In this document: piece after piece, positions 1-6,672 of the stretch
How positions within the stretch are numbered: position 1 is the first letter of the stretch
Layout of the letters: every line of letters begins with the position of its first letter
Assembly (NCBI GenBank): GCA_030673085.1
Contig: DAOVFE010000094.1
Location: 1-6,888 of the forward strand
Origin: Anaerolineales bacterium
Lineage (GTDB): Bacteria; Chloroflexota; Anaerolineae; Anaerolineales; E44-bin32
Reading direction: 5' to 3'
Length of the DNA stretch: 6,888 nt
The notes under the pieces: generated by a model
Told to the model about the DNA's origin: nothing
Databases searched by the model: none
Seen by the model: the letters and a program-made list of their open reading frames with translations, nothing else
Program-made: the position numbers and the translations under genes

Positions 1-1
1 T

Positions 2-2086
2 AAATCGGAGGACCTAGAAGGCAGACGAATCTATGACATGGCCCTAACTGATGAATCAAGTCGCCGCTTACATACTGCGCTGGATTCTGGAAATCCAATC
101 AACAACCTAAGGCTCTCAGCACATAGCCAAGACGGAAAACAGCTTGACCTTATCGTCAATGCATCTTTTCGTAAATCGCATTCGGGCAATGTTCTCGGTT
201 TGCAAGGCGTTACGCAAGTAATCAGTATAAAGCAGCAATCACCTACTCGGCTCGCCGTCCGGGTCAATCAGCTCCCAGAAGAGATCGAGGCTATTGATAC
301 CGCCCCCTTGGCAGCCAGTTGGGGGTTTGTCGGCGGCTATGAAGACGATGGAGAAAGTGTGCACCCTATCAAAGAGATGGGTGAGGAAATACCGGCTCAA
401 TCTTATATCATTGACGGACACTTAATAATCCCAATCCACATCGGTGATACGACCATAGGTGTTCTTGAATTCGATGAACACGAGAATGGTCAGCCTTGGT
501 CCGAGGACGATACTGCCTTGGCTGAGAGCTTGTCCGAACAATTAGCTCTTACTCTTCAAGACGTTCGCTCATACCAACTTACCCAACAGGCGCTGGATGA
601 CTTGCAGCAGGCCGATCGACTCAAAACCCAGTTCCTGGCGAATATGACACATGAACTGCGGACACCGCTTAATTCAATCATCGGATTCTCGCGAGTTATC
701 CTCAAGGGGATAGATGGCCCTATCACCGAAACTCAGGAGCAGGATCTTAGCGCTATTTCCAGCGCTGGGCAGCATTTGCTTAGGCTGATAAATGACATCC
801 TCGATCTCTCAAAAATCGAAGCTAGAAAGATGGAACTTGTACTTGGTGAAACCGATCTGATGGAAATCCTCCATGATGCCATGACAACTGCATCTTCTTT
901 GATAAAAGATAAGCCAATCGAACTTGTGCTAGATGTCCCCGAAGATTTACCTAAAATCGAGGGGGATAGCACACGCGTCCGTCAAATTCTACTTAATCTT
1001 ATATCAAACGCGGCCAAATTCACCGAGAAAGGGCATATCGGAATATCGGCAAGAGTATTCGAACATTCCGGACATGGAAAGGTGCTAATTGCCGTTTTCG
1101 ATACTGGTCCAGGGATTGCGCCGGAAGATCAGGATAAGCTTTTTACGCCTTTCTCCCAACTTACCACAACTCGAGAAACTGGCGGAACCGGTCTGGGATT
1201 ATCCATCAGTCGCCACCTGGTCGAACTTCATGGAGGTCGTATTTGGGTTGAAAGCATGCCCGATCAAGGCAGCACATTCGCTTTCACCCTCCCGATTGAG
1301 CAACCAAAGCCAATATTGGCTCCTCGACCGCCGAAAGCGCTCGCCCTGGCCGGAAAACGAAGCTGCCTGGATTGGCTGCAAGAAATGCTTAAATCTGCGG
1401 GCTGTGATCTACGCGGTGAGGTTGATCTCAAAGAGTCAACCAGTATAGCCAAAGAATATTTACCGGATGCAATCATCATCGATGCATTTGCATATGAAAA
1501 GAACTTATGGCCCATACTTAATAATCTATCCCTATCGCCAGTCCTAAGCTGCAAACCTATGATGATGGTTGGCGTAAATCCAACGGAAATGCAGGGTGTA
1601 CTCTTGCAGCCGGCCGGCGTGCTTGTCAAGCCCATTCAGAGGGATTCGTTCTCTTCCATCATCAACCGGCTCCAGGGTACAAAAGAGGGATCATTCGATA
1701 TTATGGCAATTGTCAACCAGCAGGATGACCTATCTCTTCTCAACTCACTGCTTGAACCATTTGCAGACATCGAGGTTCGAACTGCAAGGGATGCCATCTC
1801 TGGATTAGCAGGAATCCGTAGCCATCCGGCAGACTTGCTGATTCTGGATCTGTTCATGCCTCAAGCCCAAGGATTCCGGGTTCTTGAAACGTTGCGTATG
1901 GAAGGTTATAGCGATGATTTAGACATTATATTGCTCATCCCCGCCGAGCCGGCGCCGTTTGAGCAACGCCAATTCAATCGCTACCTCAAGCGCCTTCAAC
2001 AGAAGAACTCCTTGCCCGCAGATACCTTTAGTCGATTGATAAGCATGCGTCTAACGCGCATCACCACCGGCCAGCCGAACGAATGA
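2..2086 (+). CDS. Hybrid sensor histidine kinase, PAS-GAF-HisKA-HATPase-REC-REC (5' partial)
   Basis: This is a two-component sensor kinase that should autophosphorylate on histidine and pass phosphate to an aspartate. The frame is open to the left edge, and the residues before the first ATG (position 38) continue a PAS fold, so that ATG is internal and the gene starts off-window. Counting from Met at 38: PAS C-terminal half about 1-65; GAF-like domain about 70-180; short coiled linker; HisKA with His205 in MTHELRTPLN; HATPase with N-box LLNLISNAAKF, G1 DTGPGIA (Asp355) and G2 GGTGLGLS (from Gly382); receiver-like module 1 about 433-540 (Asp482, Lys531 in LVKP); receiver-like module 2 about 553-675 (Asp604 in LILDLFMP). 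Both receivers lack the acidic pair. No membrane segment is visible, so this part is cytoplasmic. Kinase assignment is firm; signal and target are unknown, and no response regulator gene lies nearby. Confidence 0.95.
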   Translation, partial: KSEDLEGRRIYDMALTDESSRRLHTALDSGNPINNLRLSAHSQDGKQLDLIVNASFRKSHSGNVLGLQGVTQVISIKQQSPTRLAVRVNQLPEEIEAIDTAPLAASWGFVGGYEDDGESVHPIKEMGEEIPAQSYIIDGHLIIPIHIGDTTIGVLEFDEHENGQPWSEDDTALAESLSEQLALTLQDVRSYQLTQQALDDLQQADRLKTQFLANMTHELRTPLNSIIGFSRVILKGIDGPITETQEQDLSAISSAGQHLLRLINDILDLSKIEARKMELVLGETDLMEILHDAMTTASSLIKDKPIELVLDVPEDLPKIEGDSTRVRQILLNLISNAAKFTEKGHIGISARVFEHSGHGKVLIAVFDTGPGIAPEDQDKLFTPFSQLTTTRETGGTGLGLSISRHLVELHGGRIWVESMPDQGSTFAFTLPIEQPKPILAPRPPKALALAGKRSCLDWLQEMLKSAGCDLRGEVDLKESTSIAKEYLPDAIIIDAFAYEKNLWPILNNLSLSPVLSCKPMMMVGVNPTEMQGVLLQPAGVLVKPIQRDSFSSIINRLQGTKEGSFDIMAIVNQQDDLSLLNSLLEPFADIEVRTARDAISGLAGIRSHPADLLILDLFMPQAQGFRVLETLRMEGYSDDLDIILLIPAEPAPFEQRQFNRYLKRLQQKNSLPADTFSRLISMRLTRITTGQPNE

Positions 2087-2151
2087 CATAGGGAAAATTT
2101 ACCCAGTTACCCAAGTCCTGCTATTCTTTTAATTCCACATTACTTCATTAC

Positions 2152-2170
2152 CCCGGTCTTCGGTTCTTTT
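2152..2170 (+). terminator. Weak terminator candidate after the kinase gene
   Basis: A short CCG/CGG stem (2153-2155 with 2161-2163) is followed directly by a T-rich run (TTCTTTT), about 65 bases after the kinase stop. The stem is only 3 base pairs, so this is a guess based mainly on position and the T tract. Confidence 0.2.
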
Positions 2171-2427
2171 CATTGAGGATAAAGAATGGGTTAGATACGG
2201 GGCAGAAGCTCTATCCCAACTTCATATCTGCCAGCTTATGGGAAATTGATTTCTCATTTTCAACACCCTCTTATTCAATATCGTAAGCCAATAGCCTTGG
2301 CCGCGTCAGCTATATACTTTCTTCATGGCCGATGGTGATCGGATGGCACTTGGCTATCTACGTAGAGCATAGAGCTATAATAAGATGCCGGATATTCCAC
2401 TTCTTTCTTTACATACATCTGATTAAC

Positions 2428-2455
2428 TTTACCCTCCCCCGACCTGTGCTATACT
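2428..2455 (+). promoter_or_regulatory. Sigma-70-type promoter for argF, extended -10
   Basis: A TTTACC hexamer (2428-2433, 4 of 6 to TTGACA) lies 16 bases before TATACT (2450-2455, 5 of 6 to TATAAT). The -10 is preceded by TGC, the extended -10 pattern. Transcription would start near 2462 and give a leader of about 40 bases, too short for a large riboswitch. The placement just before the argF ribosome site supports it. Confidence 0.6.
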
Positions 2456-2500
2456 CCGCCAGAGCAATTTATCTCTTAAAAAATCCTCCGGAGCAGGGAC

Positions 2501-3418
2501 ATGCAACACTTCATTTCTATTGCTGATTATTCATCGACCGAGCTTAAAGATATTCTTGGCCTTGCAGTACGTCTCAAGGATGAATGGAAACAAGACGGCA
2601 ACCAGCCGTTGCTAGAAAATAAAGTACTTGCCATGGTCTTTCAGAAACCCAGTCTGCGAACACGAGTCTCCTTTGACATGGCTATGCGCCATGTCGGCGG
2701 CGACGCACTGTATCTCTCTCCCAATGAAATCGGTTTAGGCAAACGCGAATCAATCGCTGATGTTAGCCGCGTTTTGTCCGGCTATGTGGATGGCATAATG
2801 GCTCGCGTCTTTGAACATGAACATATCCTTCAATTGGCACACTACGCTTCGGTACCTGTAATCAATGGCCTTAGTGATTACAACCACCCTTGCCAGGCAA
2901 TGGCCGATATGTTAACCATCTATGAACGGTTTAGCGATTGGAGCGGGTTAAATCTAACCTATATCGGGGATGGCAACAATGTTGCCGTATCGCTTGCCTT
3001 TGCCTGCGCTCGATTGGGCCTTAACTTCACGATTGCCGCCCCGATGGGCTACGATATCCCAGTCGAAGCGTGGATGCGAGCTGAAGAGATGGCAAAGGAT
3101 ACTAGCGTCCGCCTACGTAAATTGCAAGATCCTTATGAAGCTGTACGCGGCGCTCAAGTCATCTATACCGACACCTGGATCAGCATGGGGCAGGAAGCTG
3201 AAGCCGAGAAACGGCGACAGCTTTTCCCCCCTTACCAGGTTAATGCCAAGCTACTTGCCGAAGCCGACCCTAAAGCGATTGTACTCCATTGCCTGCCCGC
3301 ACATCGTGGCGAGGAAATCACCAACGAAGTTGCCGATGGACCGCAATCAGCCATTTTTCAGCAAGCAGAAAATCGAATGCATGCCGAAAAGGCGATCCTG
3401 GTTACGCTCATAAAGTAA
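2501..3418 (+). CDS. argF: Ornithine carbamoyltransferase
   Basis: The enzyme joins carbamoyl phosphate and L-ornithine to give L-citrulline, the sixth step of arginine synthesis, in the cytoplasm. The product is 305 residues, normal for the family. Signature parts are all present: the carbamoyl-phosphate loop KPSLRTR (Ser51-Arg55; the Thr of the common STRTR form is Leu, a known variant), HPCQ at 129-132, the ornithine-binding SMG loop at 228-230 in DTWISMGQE, and HCLPAHRGEE with the catalytic Cys264. The start is chosen because MQHFISI matches the usual family N-terminus and GGAG (2490-2493) sits 7 bases upstream, partly inside a CTCCGGAG palindrome. It seems monocistronic, with its own promoter and no other arg gene in view. 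A catabolic role (arcB) is possible in principle, but no arginine deiminase or carbamate kinase gene is adjacent. Confidence 0.96.
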   Translation: MQHFISIADYSSTELKDILGLAVRLKDEWKQDGNQPLLENKVLAMVFQKPSLRTRVSFDMAMRHVGGDALYLSPNEIGLGKRESIADVSRVLSGYVDGIMARVFEHEHILQLAHYASVPVINGLSDYNHPCQAMADMLTIYERFSDWSGLNLTYIGDGNNVAVSLAFACARLGLNFTIAAPMGYDIPVEAWMRAEEMAKDTSVRLRKLQDPYEAVRGAQVIYTDTWISMGQEAEAEKRRQLFPPYQVNAKLLAEADPKAIVLHCLPAHRGEEITNEVADGPQSAIFQQAENRMHAEKAILVTLIK

Positions 3419-3503
3419 CCTAGACCTATTAGTGATTGGCGAGAATTCTCATATAAGTCTATTCAAAGAAAGCAGCCATTAGCAGAAAAAGGGAGTACAT
3501 TTG

Positions 3504-3520
3504 GGGCATGGACTTTGCCC
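3504..3520 (+). other. Hairpin after argF, possible part of terminator or switch
   Basis: GGGCA (3504-3508) and TGCCC (3516-3520) form a perfect 5-base-pair stem with a 7-base loop. No T run follows directly. The right arm plus the next A (GCCCA, 3517-3521) can instead pair with TGGGC (3554-3558), which is followed at once by six T residues (3559-3564). That alternative would look like an intrinsic terminator with a long loop. Either could end the argF transcript; the stems are short. Confidence 0.3.
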
Positions 3521-3552
3521 ACGCCTTAAATATATCGTTTGCTTTCTTGCAT

Positions 3553-3581
3553 TTGGGCTTTTTTCAGTGAAGTGATATATA
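3553..3581 (+). promoter_or_regulatory. Promoter candidate for the CoA-transferase-pyk operon
   Basis: TTGGGC (3553-3558) is spaced 17 bases from TATATA (3576-3581), which is preceded by TGA as in an extended -10. A second, weaker AT-rich -10-like stretch lies at 3627-3637 (TATAAGATAAT) without a good -35. Downstream of the first candidate the hexamer GCAATT occurs twice, 18 bases apart (3588-3593 and 3606-3611), which could be an operator or chance. Confidence 0.4.
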
Positions 3582-3654
3582 TAACCCGCAATTGGGCCTG
3601 CGCCGGCAATTAAAGCCTAGAAAGTCTATAAGATAATAATGGAGGCAATCCTAT

Positions 3655-4959
3655 ATGAAATGGACCACCAAATATGCATCACGATTCACATCGCCTGAAA
3701 AGGCGGTTGAAGTCATCCAATCCGGGCATCGCGTCTATCTAAGCGGGAACTGTTCCGTCCCACAGAAATTGCTTAAAGCGCTGGTTAATCGGTGCAAAGA
3801 TCTGCAAGATGTGGAAATTGCACAAGTACTCACTGTAGGCCCCGCCCCCCACGCGGCGCCAGAAATGAATGGGCATATAAAGATTAATAACCTTTTCGTA
3901 GGCGGAAACGTTCGTCAGGCGCTTCATGAAGGCCGTTCTGATTACACTCCCTGCTTTCTATCAGAAGTTCCGCTCCTCTTCCGAGATGGCATACTGCCCC
4001 TCGATGCCATCTTACTCCATGTTAGCCCGCCAGATAAACATGGATTTTGCAGCCTTGGTATCGAGGGCGGGCTTTGTAAAACTGCTTCCGAATCGGCTCG
4101 GTTTGTCATTGCTGAAATCAACGAGCAAATGCCACGCATCCTCGGTGATTGCTTTATTCATATCTCAAAAATTGATTTCGCTGTTCCGGTTGATTATCCT
4201 CTCCAAGAAGTGAAAATGAGTGAACCCAGTGAATTGAGCATGAAAATTGGGCGCTATATAGCTTCGCTAATTGAGGATGGTGCTACTCTGCAGCTTGGCA
4301 TTGGAGCGATTCCGGACGGCGTATTGCATTATCTAGATGATAAACATGACTTAGGAGTGCATACCGAGCTATTTTCAGATGGCGTGATGAAACTTGTCAA
4401 GAGCGGTGTAATAACCAACGAAAAACGCACATTTCACCGGGGCAAAATCACCGTCGGCTTTATGCTGGGATCGCGAGAGCTGTACGATTTCGCGGACGAT
4501 AATCCCATTATTGAACTGCACCCAACTGAATACATCAATGATCCCTTCTTAATCGCAAAGAATGACAAAATGGTTTCAATTAACTCGGCGATCGAGATTG
4601 ATCTCACTGGACAGATTTGCGCCGATAGTATCGGCCCCCAGTTTTATTCCGGTGTAGGTGGCCAGTTGGATTTTATCTACGGCGCTTCACGAAGTAAGGG
4701 AGGAAAACCCATCATTGCCTTGCCTTCCACAGCGACTTTACGAGATGGGCTCAAAGTAAGCCGAATCGTCGGCATGCTCAAGCCGGGCGCCGGCGTGGCG
4801 ACAACTCGAAGCCATGTTCACTACATAGTCACTGAATACGGTGTGGCCGATCTTTACGGCAAGAGTGTGCGACAACGTGCAAGAACATTAATTGACATCT
4901 CCCATCCGGATTTCCGGGAAGACCTGGAACATCAAGCAAGGGAGTTGAATTACTTATGA
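3655..4959 (+). CDS. Acetyl-CoA hydrolase/transferase family CoA-transferase, 4-hydroxybutyrate CoA-transferase-like
   Basis: This is a family I CoA-transferase of the acetyl-CoA hydrolase/transferase group, which moves CoA between an acyl-CoA (typically acetyl-CoA) and a carboxylate through a glutamyl-CoA thioester, in the cytoplasm. The 434-residue length fits. The catalytic glutamate is Glu238 in HTELFSDGV, the same position I recall for Clostridium aminobutyricum 4-hydroxybutyrate CoA-transferase. Other landmarks are VSPPDKHGFCSLG (about 123-135), LQLGIGAIPDGV (about 213-224), GVGGQLDF (333-340) and the C-terminal VTEYGVADLYGKS. The start is supported by GGAGG (3641-3645) 9 bases upstream. 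The stop overlaps the pyruvate kinase start as ATGA. Substrate is uncertain: 4-hydroxybutyrate, butyrate, propionate or succinate exchange, or acetyl-CoA hydrolysis, all occur in the family. Confidence 0.92.
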   Translation: MKWTTKYASRFTSPEKAVEVIQSGHRVYLSGNCSVPQKLLKALVNRCKDLQDVEIAQVLTVGPAPHAAPEMNGHIKINNLFVGGNVRQALHEGRSDYTPCFLSEVPLLFRDGILPLDAILLHVSPPDKHGFCSLGIEGGLCKTASESARFVIAEINEQMPRILGDCFIHISKIDFAVPVDYPLQEVKMSEPSELSMKIGRYIASLIEDGATLQLGIGAIPDGVLHYLDDKHDLGVHTELFSDGVMKLVKSGVITNEKRTFHRGKITVGFMLGSRELYDFADDNPIIELHPTEYINDPFLIAKNDKMVSINSAIEIDLTGQICADSIGPQFYSGVGGQLDFIYGASRSKGGKPIIALPSTATLRDGLKVSRIVGMLKPGAGVATTRSHVHYIVTEYGVADLYGKSVRQRARTLIDISHPDFREDLEHQARELNYL

Positions 4960-6392
4960 AACGATATGCCAAAATTATTGCCACAATTGGCCCGGCAACA
5001 AATTCACTAGAGCAAATTCGGGCACTTGTGTCAGCCGGTATAGATGTTGCCCGCTTGAACTTCTCCTATGGCTCGCATTCTGAGCACGCTGCTACCATTA
5101 AGTATATCCGTCAGGTATCAGATGAGACCGGGCGCCCGGTCGCCATAATGCTTGACCTGCAAGGCCCAAAGATCCGAACAGGACTAATGGCTTCCGATAA
5201 GCCTGTTGTTATCAAATCCGGGGACCATCTCACGCTGACCACAGACTCAGTGCCCGGAAGCTCCGAGCGGATTAGCGTCCCCCATCCTTGCCTGACAAAA
5301 GACATCCATCCCGGCGATAGGATCCTGATTGACGATGGCCGTCTCGAACTCAAAGCTATCGCCATTAAAAACCATGAAGTCGAGACTGAAGTCGTAGTTG
5401 GAGGAATCATCAAATCCCACAAAGGGATAAATCTACCTGGCGTTAAATTGTCTATACCACCTTTAACCGCAAAAGATCGTGCGGACCTCAAATTTGGGCT
5501 GCAGCATCACATCGACGCCGTGGCTATGTCATTCGTCTCTCTCGCTAGTGATTTAGAAGTGGTCCACGAAGCAATTGATGCCGATTCCGATTCGTCTATT
5601 AAACCCCCCATTATCGCCAAACTCGAACGCCCAGAAGCTGTTCAGAACCTCGACGGAATCATTGAAGCATCCGATGGTGTGATGGTCGCTCGGGGCGATC
5701 TCGCAGTCGAGGTTTCTCACGAACGCGTTCCATCAATCCAGAAAAGTATCATTAGTGCAGCAAATGCGCGGCTGAAAATAGTAATCACGGCCACACAGAT
5801 GCTGGATTCAATGGTGCACAGCCCAACACCTACCCGCGCCGAAGCCTCGGATGTCGCCAATGCTGTTTTCGATGGCAGCGACGCGCTAATGCTTTCAGGA
5901 GAAACTGCGGTCGGACAGTATCCAATCGAGTCGGTTCGTACTATGGAACGCATCATCCTGGATGCCGAAGCCCATATTGCAGAATGGGGCCGCCACGACT
6001 TTCCCCAGCTCGAATCAACCTCGGATGATGCCACCGCTACTACACAGGCCGCGCGATCTCTGGCCTATGATCGTAATGTGAGGGCCATTGCTGTATTTAC
6101 CCGCTCCGGTCGTACTGCACGTCTGATGTCGAAGATTCGCCCTTGTGTGCCTATTTTCGGCTTCACACCAGAGTCGGCTACTTACTATCAGCTAGCCCTG
6201 CTCTGGGGCATGACGCCATTTTTAATCCCGAAGGCTGATTCGGTGGAACAGATGATTTCATTGCTCGAAGAGACTTTGCTATCTTCTGGTAGAGTTCACG
6301 CTGGCCAACAAGTTGTCCTCGTAGCCAGTTTGCCAATAGGCGCCATGGGCCCGGCCAATCTTGCCCTCCTCCACACGATTAGAGGTAAATAA
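4956..6392 (+). CDS. pyk: Pyruvate kinase
   Basis: The enzyme transfers phosphate from phosphoenolpyruvate to ADP, giving pyruvate and ATP, the last step of glycolysis. The 478 residues cover the A barrel (about 1-68 and 167-340), the inserted B lid (about 69-166) and the C domain (about 350-478). Catalytic Lys222 and metal ligands Glu224 and Asp248 are present in IIAKLERPEA and ARGDLAVE, and Thr280 sits in TATQMLDSM. Spacings match the rabbit enzyme (270, 272, 296, 328). DLQGPKIRTG carries Lys72 where potassium-dependent enzymes have Glu, with Leu68-Gln69 before it. The usual LNFSHG reads LNFSYG (Tyr38). No extra C-terminal PEP-utiliser domain is present. The start overlaps the CoA-transferase stop by 4 bases; AAGGGAG (4938-4944) lies 11 bases upstream. 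It is probably expressed from the upstream gene's promoter. Confidence 0.97.
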   Translation: MKRYAKIIATIGPATNSLEQIRALVSAGIDVARLNFSYGSHSEHAATIKYIRQVSDETGRPVAIMLDLQGPKIRTGLMASDKPVVIKSGDHLTLTTDSVPGSSERISVPHPCLTKDIHPGDRILIDDGRLELKAIAIKNHEVETEVVVGGIIKSHKGINLPGVKLSIPPLTAKDRADLKFGLQHHIDAVAMSFVSLASDLEVVHEAIDADSDSSIKPPIIAKLERPEAVQNLDGIIEASDGVMVARGDLAVEVSHERVPSIQKSIISAANARLKIVITATQMLDSMVHSPTPTRAEASDVANAVFDGSDALMLSGETAVGQYPIESVRTMERIILDAEAHIAEWGRHDFPQLESTSDDATATTQAARSLAYDRNVRAIAVFTRSGRTARLMSKIRPCVPIFGFTPESATYYQLALLWGMTPFLIPKADSVEQMISLLEETLLSSGRVHAGQQVVLVASLPIGAMGPANLALLHTIRGK

Positions 6393-6482
6393 TAATATTG
6401 AAGAAGGATATCCCGGCGTTTGCTCAATCGCCTTCGATGGACGCCTGACTGGACCAACGCCGGCAGACAATTTTCGTCTTCT

Positions 6483-6499
6483 AGGCATTGTGTATGCCT
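6483..6499 (+). terminator. Small hairpin downstream of pyk
   Basis: AGGCAT (6483-6488) and ATGCCT (6494-6499) form a perfect 6-base-pair stem around the loop TGTGT. It is followed by TGCATATATTA rather than a clean T run, so termination activity is uncertain. The hairpin is not preserved in repeat copy B (about 6610-6626). Confidence 0.3.
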
Positions 6500-6511
6500 T
6501 GCATATATTAA

Positions 6512-6541
6512 AGTAGAGACGTTGCATTCGACGTCTCTACT
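6512..6541. repeat. Perfect 11-bp inverted repeat, candidate bidirectional terminator
   Basis: AGTAGAGACGT (6512-6522) and ACGTCTCTACT (6531-6541) form a perfect 11-base-pair stem with the 8-base loop TGCATTCG. It lies about 120 bases after the pyk stop, between convergent genes, and a pyrimidine-rich but not pure-T tract follows. The sequence resembles a dispersed palindrome (GTAGAGACGTTGCA and its complement) that I recall from intergenic regions of Chloroflexota and Cyanobacteria; this was not searched. Confidence 0.75.
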
Positions 6542-6546
6542 ACTTC

Positions 6547-6666
6547 TTCCACAATTCTTTTCAACTAACGCTTGGCCGTATCAACGCCAGCAGAAGTTTT
6601 TCACCTTCTAATCATCTCTTATCCGAGGTGTACACAACATAGAAACGTTGCATGCAATGCCGCTTC
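6547..6666. repeat. Tandem repeat unit, copy B (diverged)
   Basis: This is the second copy of the unit at 6420-6541. It keeps the block 6580-6610 and the palindrome remnant at 6639-6666 in the same order and nearly the same spacing. Many differences are transitions, which suggests an old duplication followed by drift rather than a recent insertion. A 1-base indel lies between the block and the palindrome. Confidence 0.55.
6639..6666. repeat. Decayed copy of the palindromic element
   Basis: Aligned with 6513-6540 I count 20 of 28 identical bases, including ACGTTGCAT. The centre is the perfect 10-base palindrome TTGCATGCAA (6648-6657), but the outer arms no longer pair well. It lies 6 bases beyond the stop of the - strand gene, where a terminator for that gene would be expected. 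Confidence 0.6.
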
Positions 6667-6672
6667 CTTCAA

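Larger units (their letters stand above)
2087..2500. other. Gene-free region upstream of argF
   Basis: These 414 bases separate the kinase stop from the argF start. I see no convincing gene: the only sizeable + strand frame (2332-2526) has no ribosome site, an unremarkable composition and runs into argF. Visible structure is limited to a weak hairpin followed by a T-rich run (about 2152-2170), a stem GGCAGA/TCTGCC (2201-2206 with 2227-2232), a short stem CCGAT/ATCGG around 2329-2342, and the argF promoter near 2428-2455. I recognise no riboswitch or tRNA. Confidence 0.6.
6420..6541. repeat. Tandem repeat unit, copy A (ends in near-perfect palindrome)
   Basis: This stretch aligns with 6547-6666 at an offset of 126-127 bases. 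The best-conserved block is 6453-6483 against 6580-6610, where I count 24 of 31 identical bases (shared CAACGCC, GCAGA, TTTTC and CTTCTA). Flanks at 6420-6452 and 6484-6510 match more weakly, and the palindrome at the right end matches again. The unit starts about 28 bases after the pyk stop. It has no convincing coding content. The left boundary is approximate. Confidence 0.6.

Noticed and set aside
1089..1448. Long alternative-frame reading inside the kinase gene (119 codons)
   Set aside because: It lies within the HATPase coding region, whose motifs are intact in the main frame, so it is a shadow.
2270..2287. CTTATTCAATATCGTAAG, partly palindromic, considered as an ArgR box for argF
   Set aside because: Only the outer 4 bases are symmetric and it does not fit the TGAAT/ATTCA half-site pair; it also lies about 160 bases before the predicted promoter.
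2332..2526. Open frame of 64 codons upstream of and overlapping argF
   Set aside because: No ribosome site, covers the argF promoter and ribosome site, and the product has no recognisable features; the argF frame and start are clear.
3585..3611. GC-rich stretch TTGGGCCTGCGCCGGCAA considered as a terminator or riboswitch stem
   Set aside because: Pairing needs a mismatch or a 2-base bulge and no T run follows; only the GCAATT direct repeat is noted, within the promoter entry.
6279..6527. - strand frame of 82 codons over the pyk end
   Set aside because: Overlaps the end of a complete pyruvate kinase and the repeat region; composition is that of an antisense shadow.
6420..6666. Repeat region considered as a CRISPR array
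   Set aside because: Only two diverged units of about 127 bases, with no short identical repeats, no regular spacers and no cas genes nearby.
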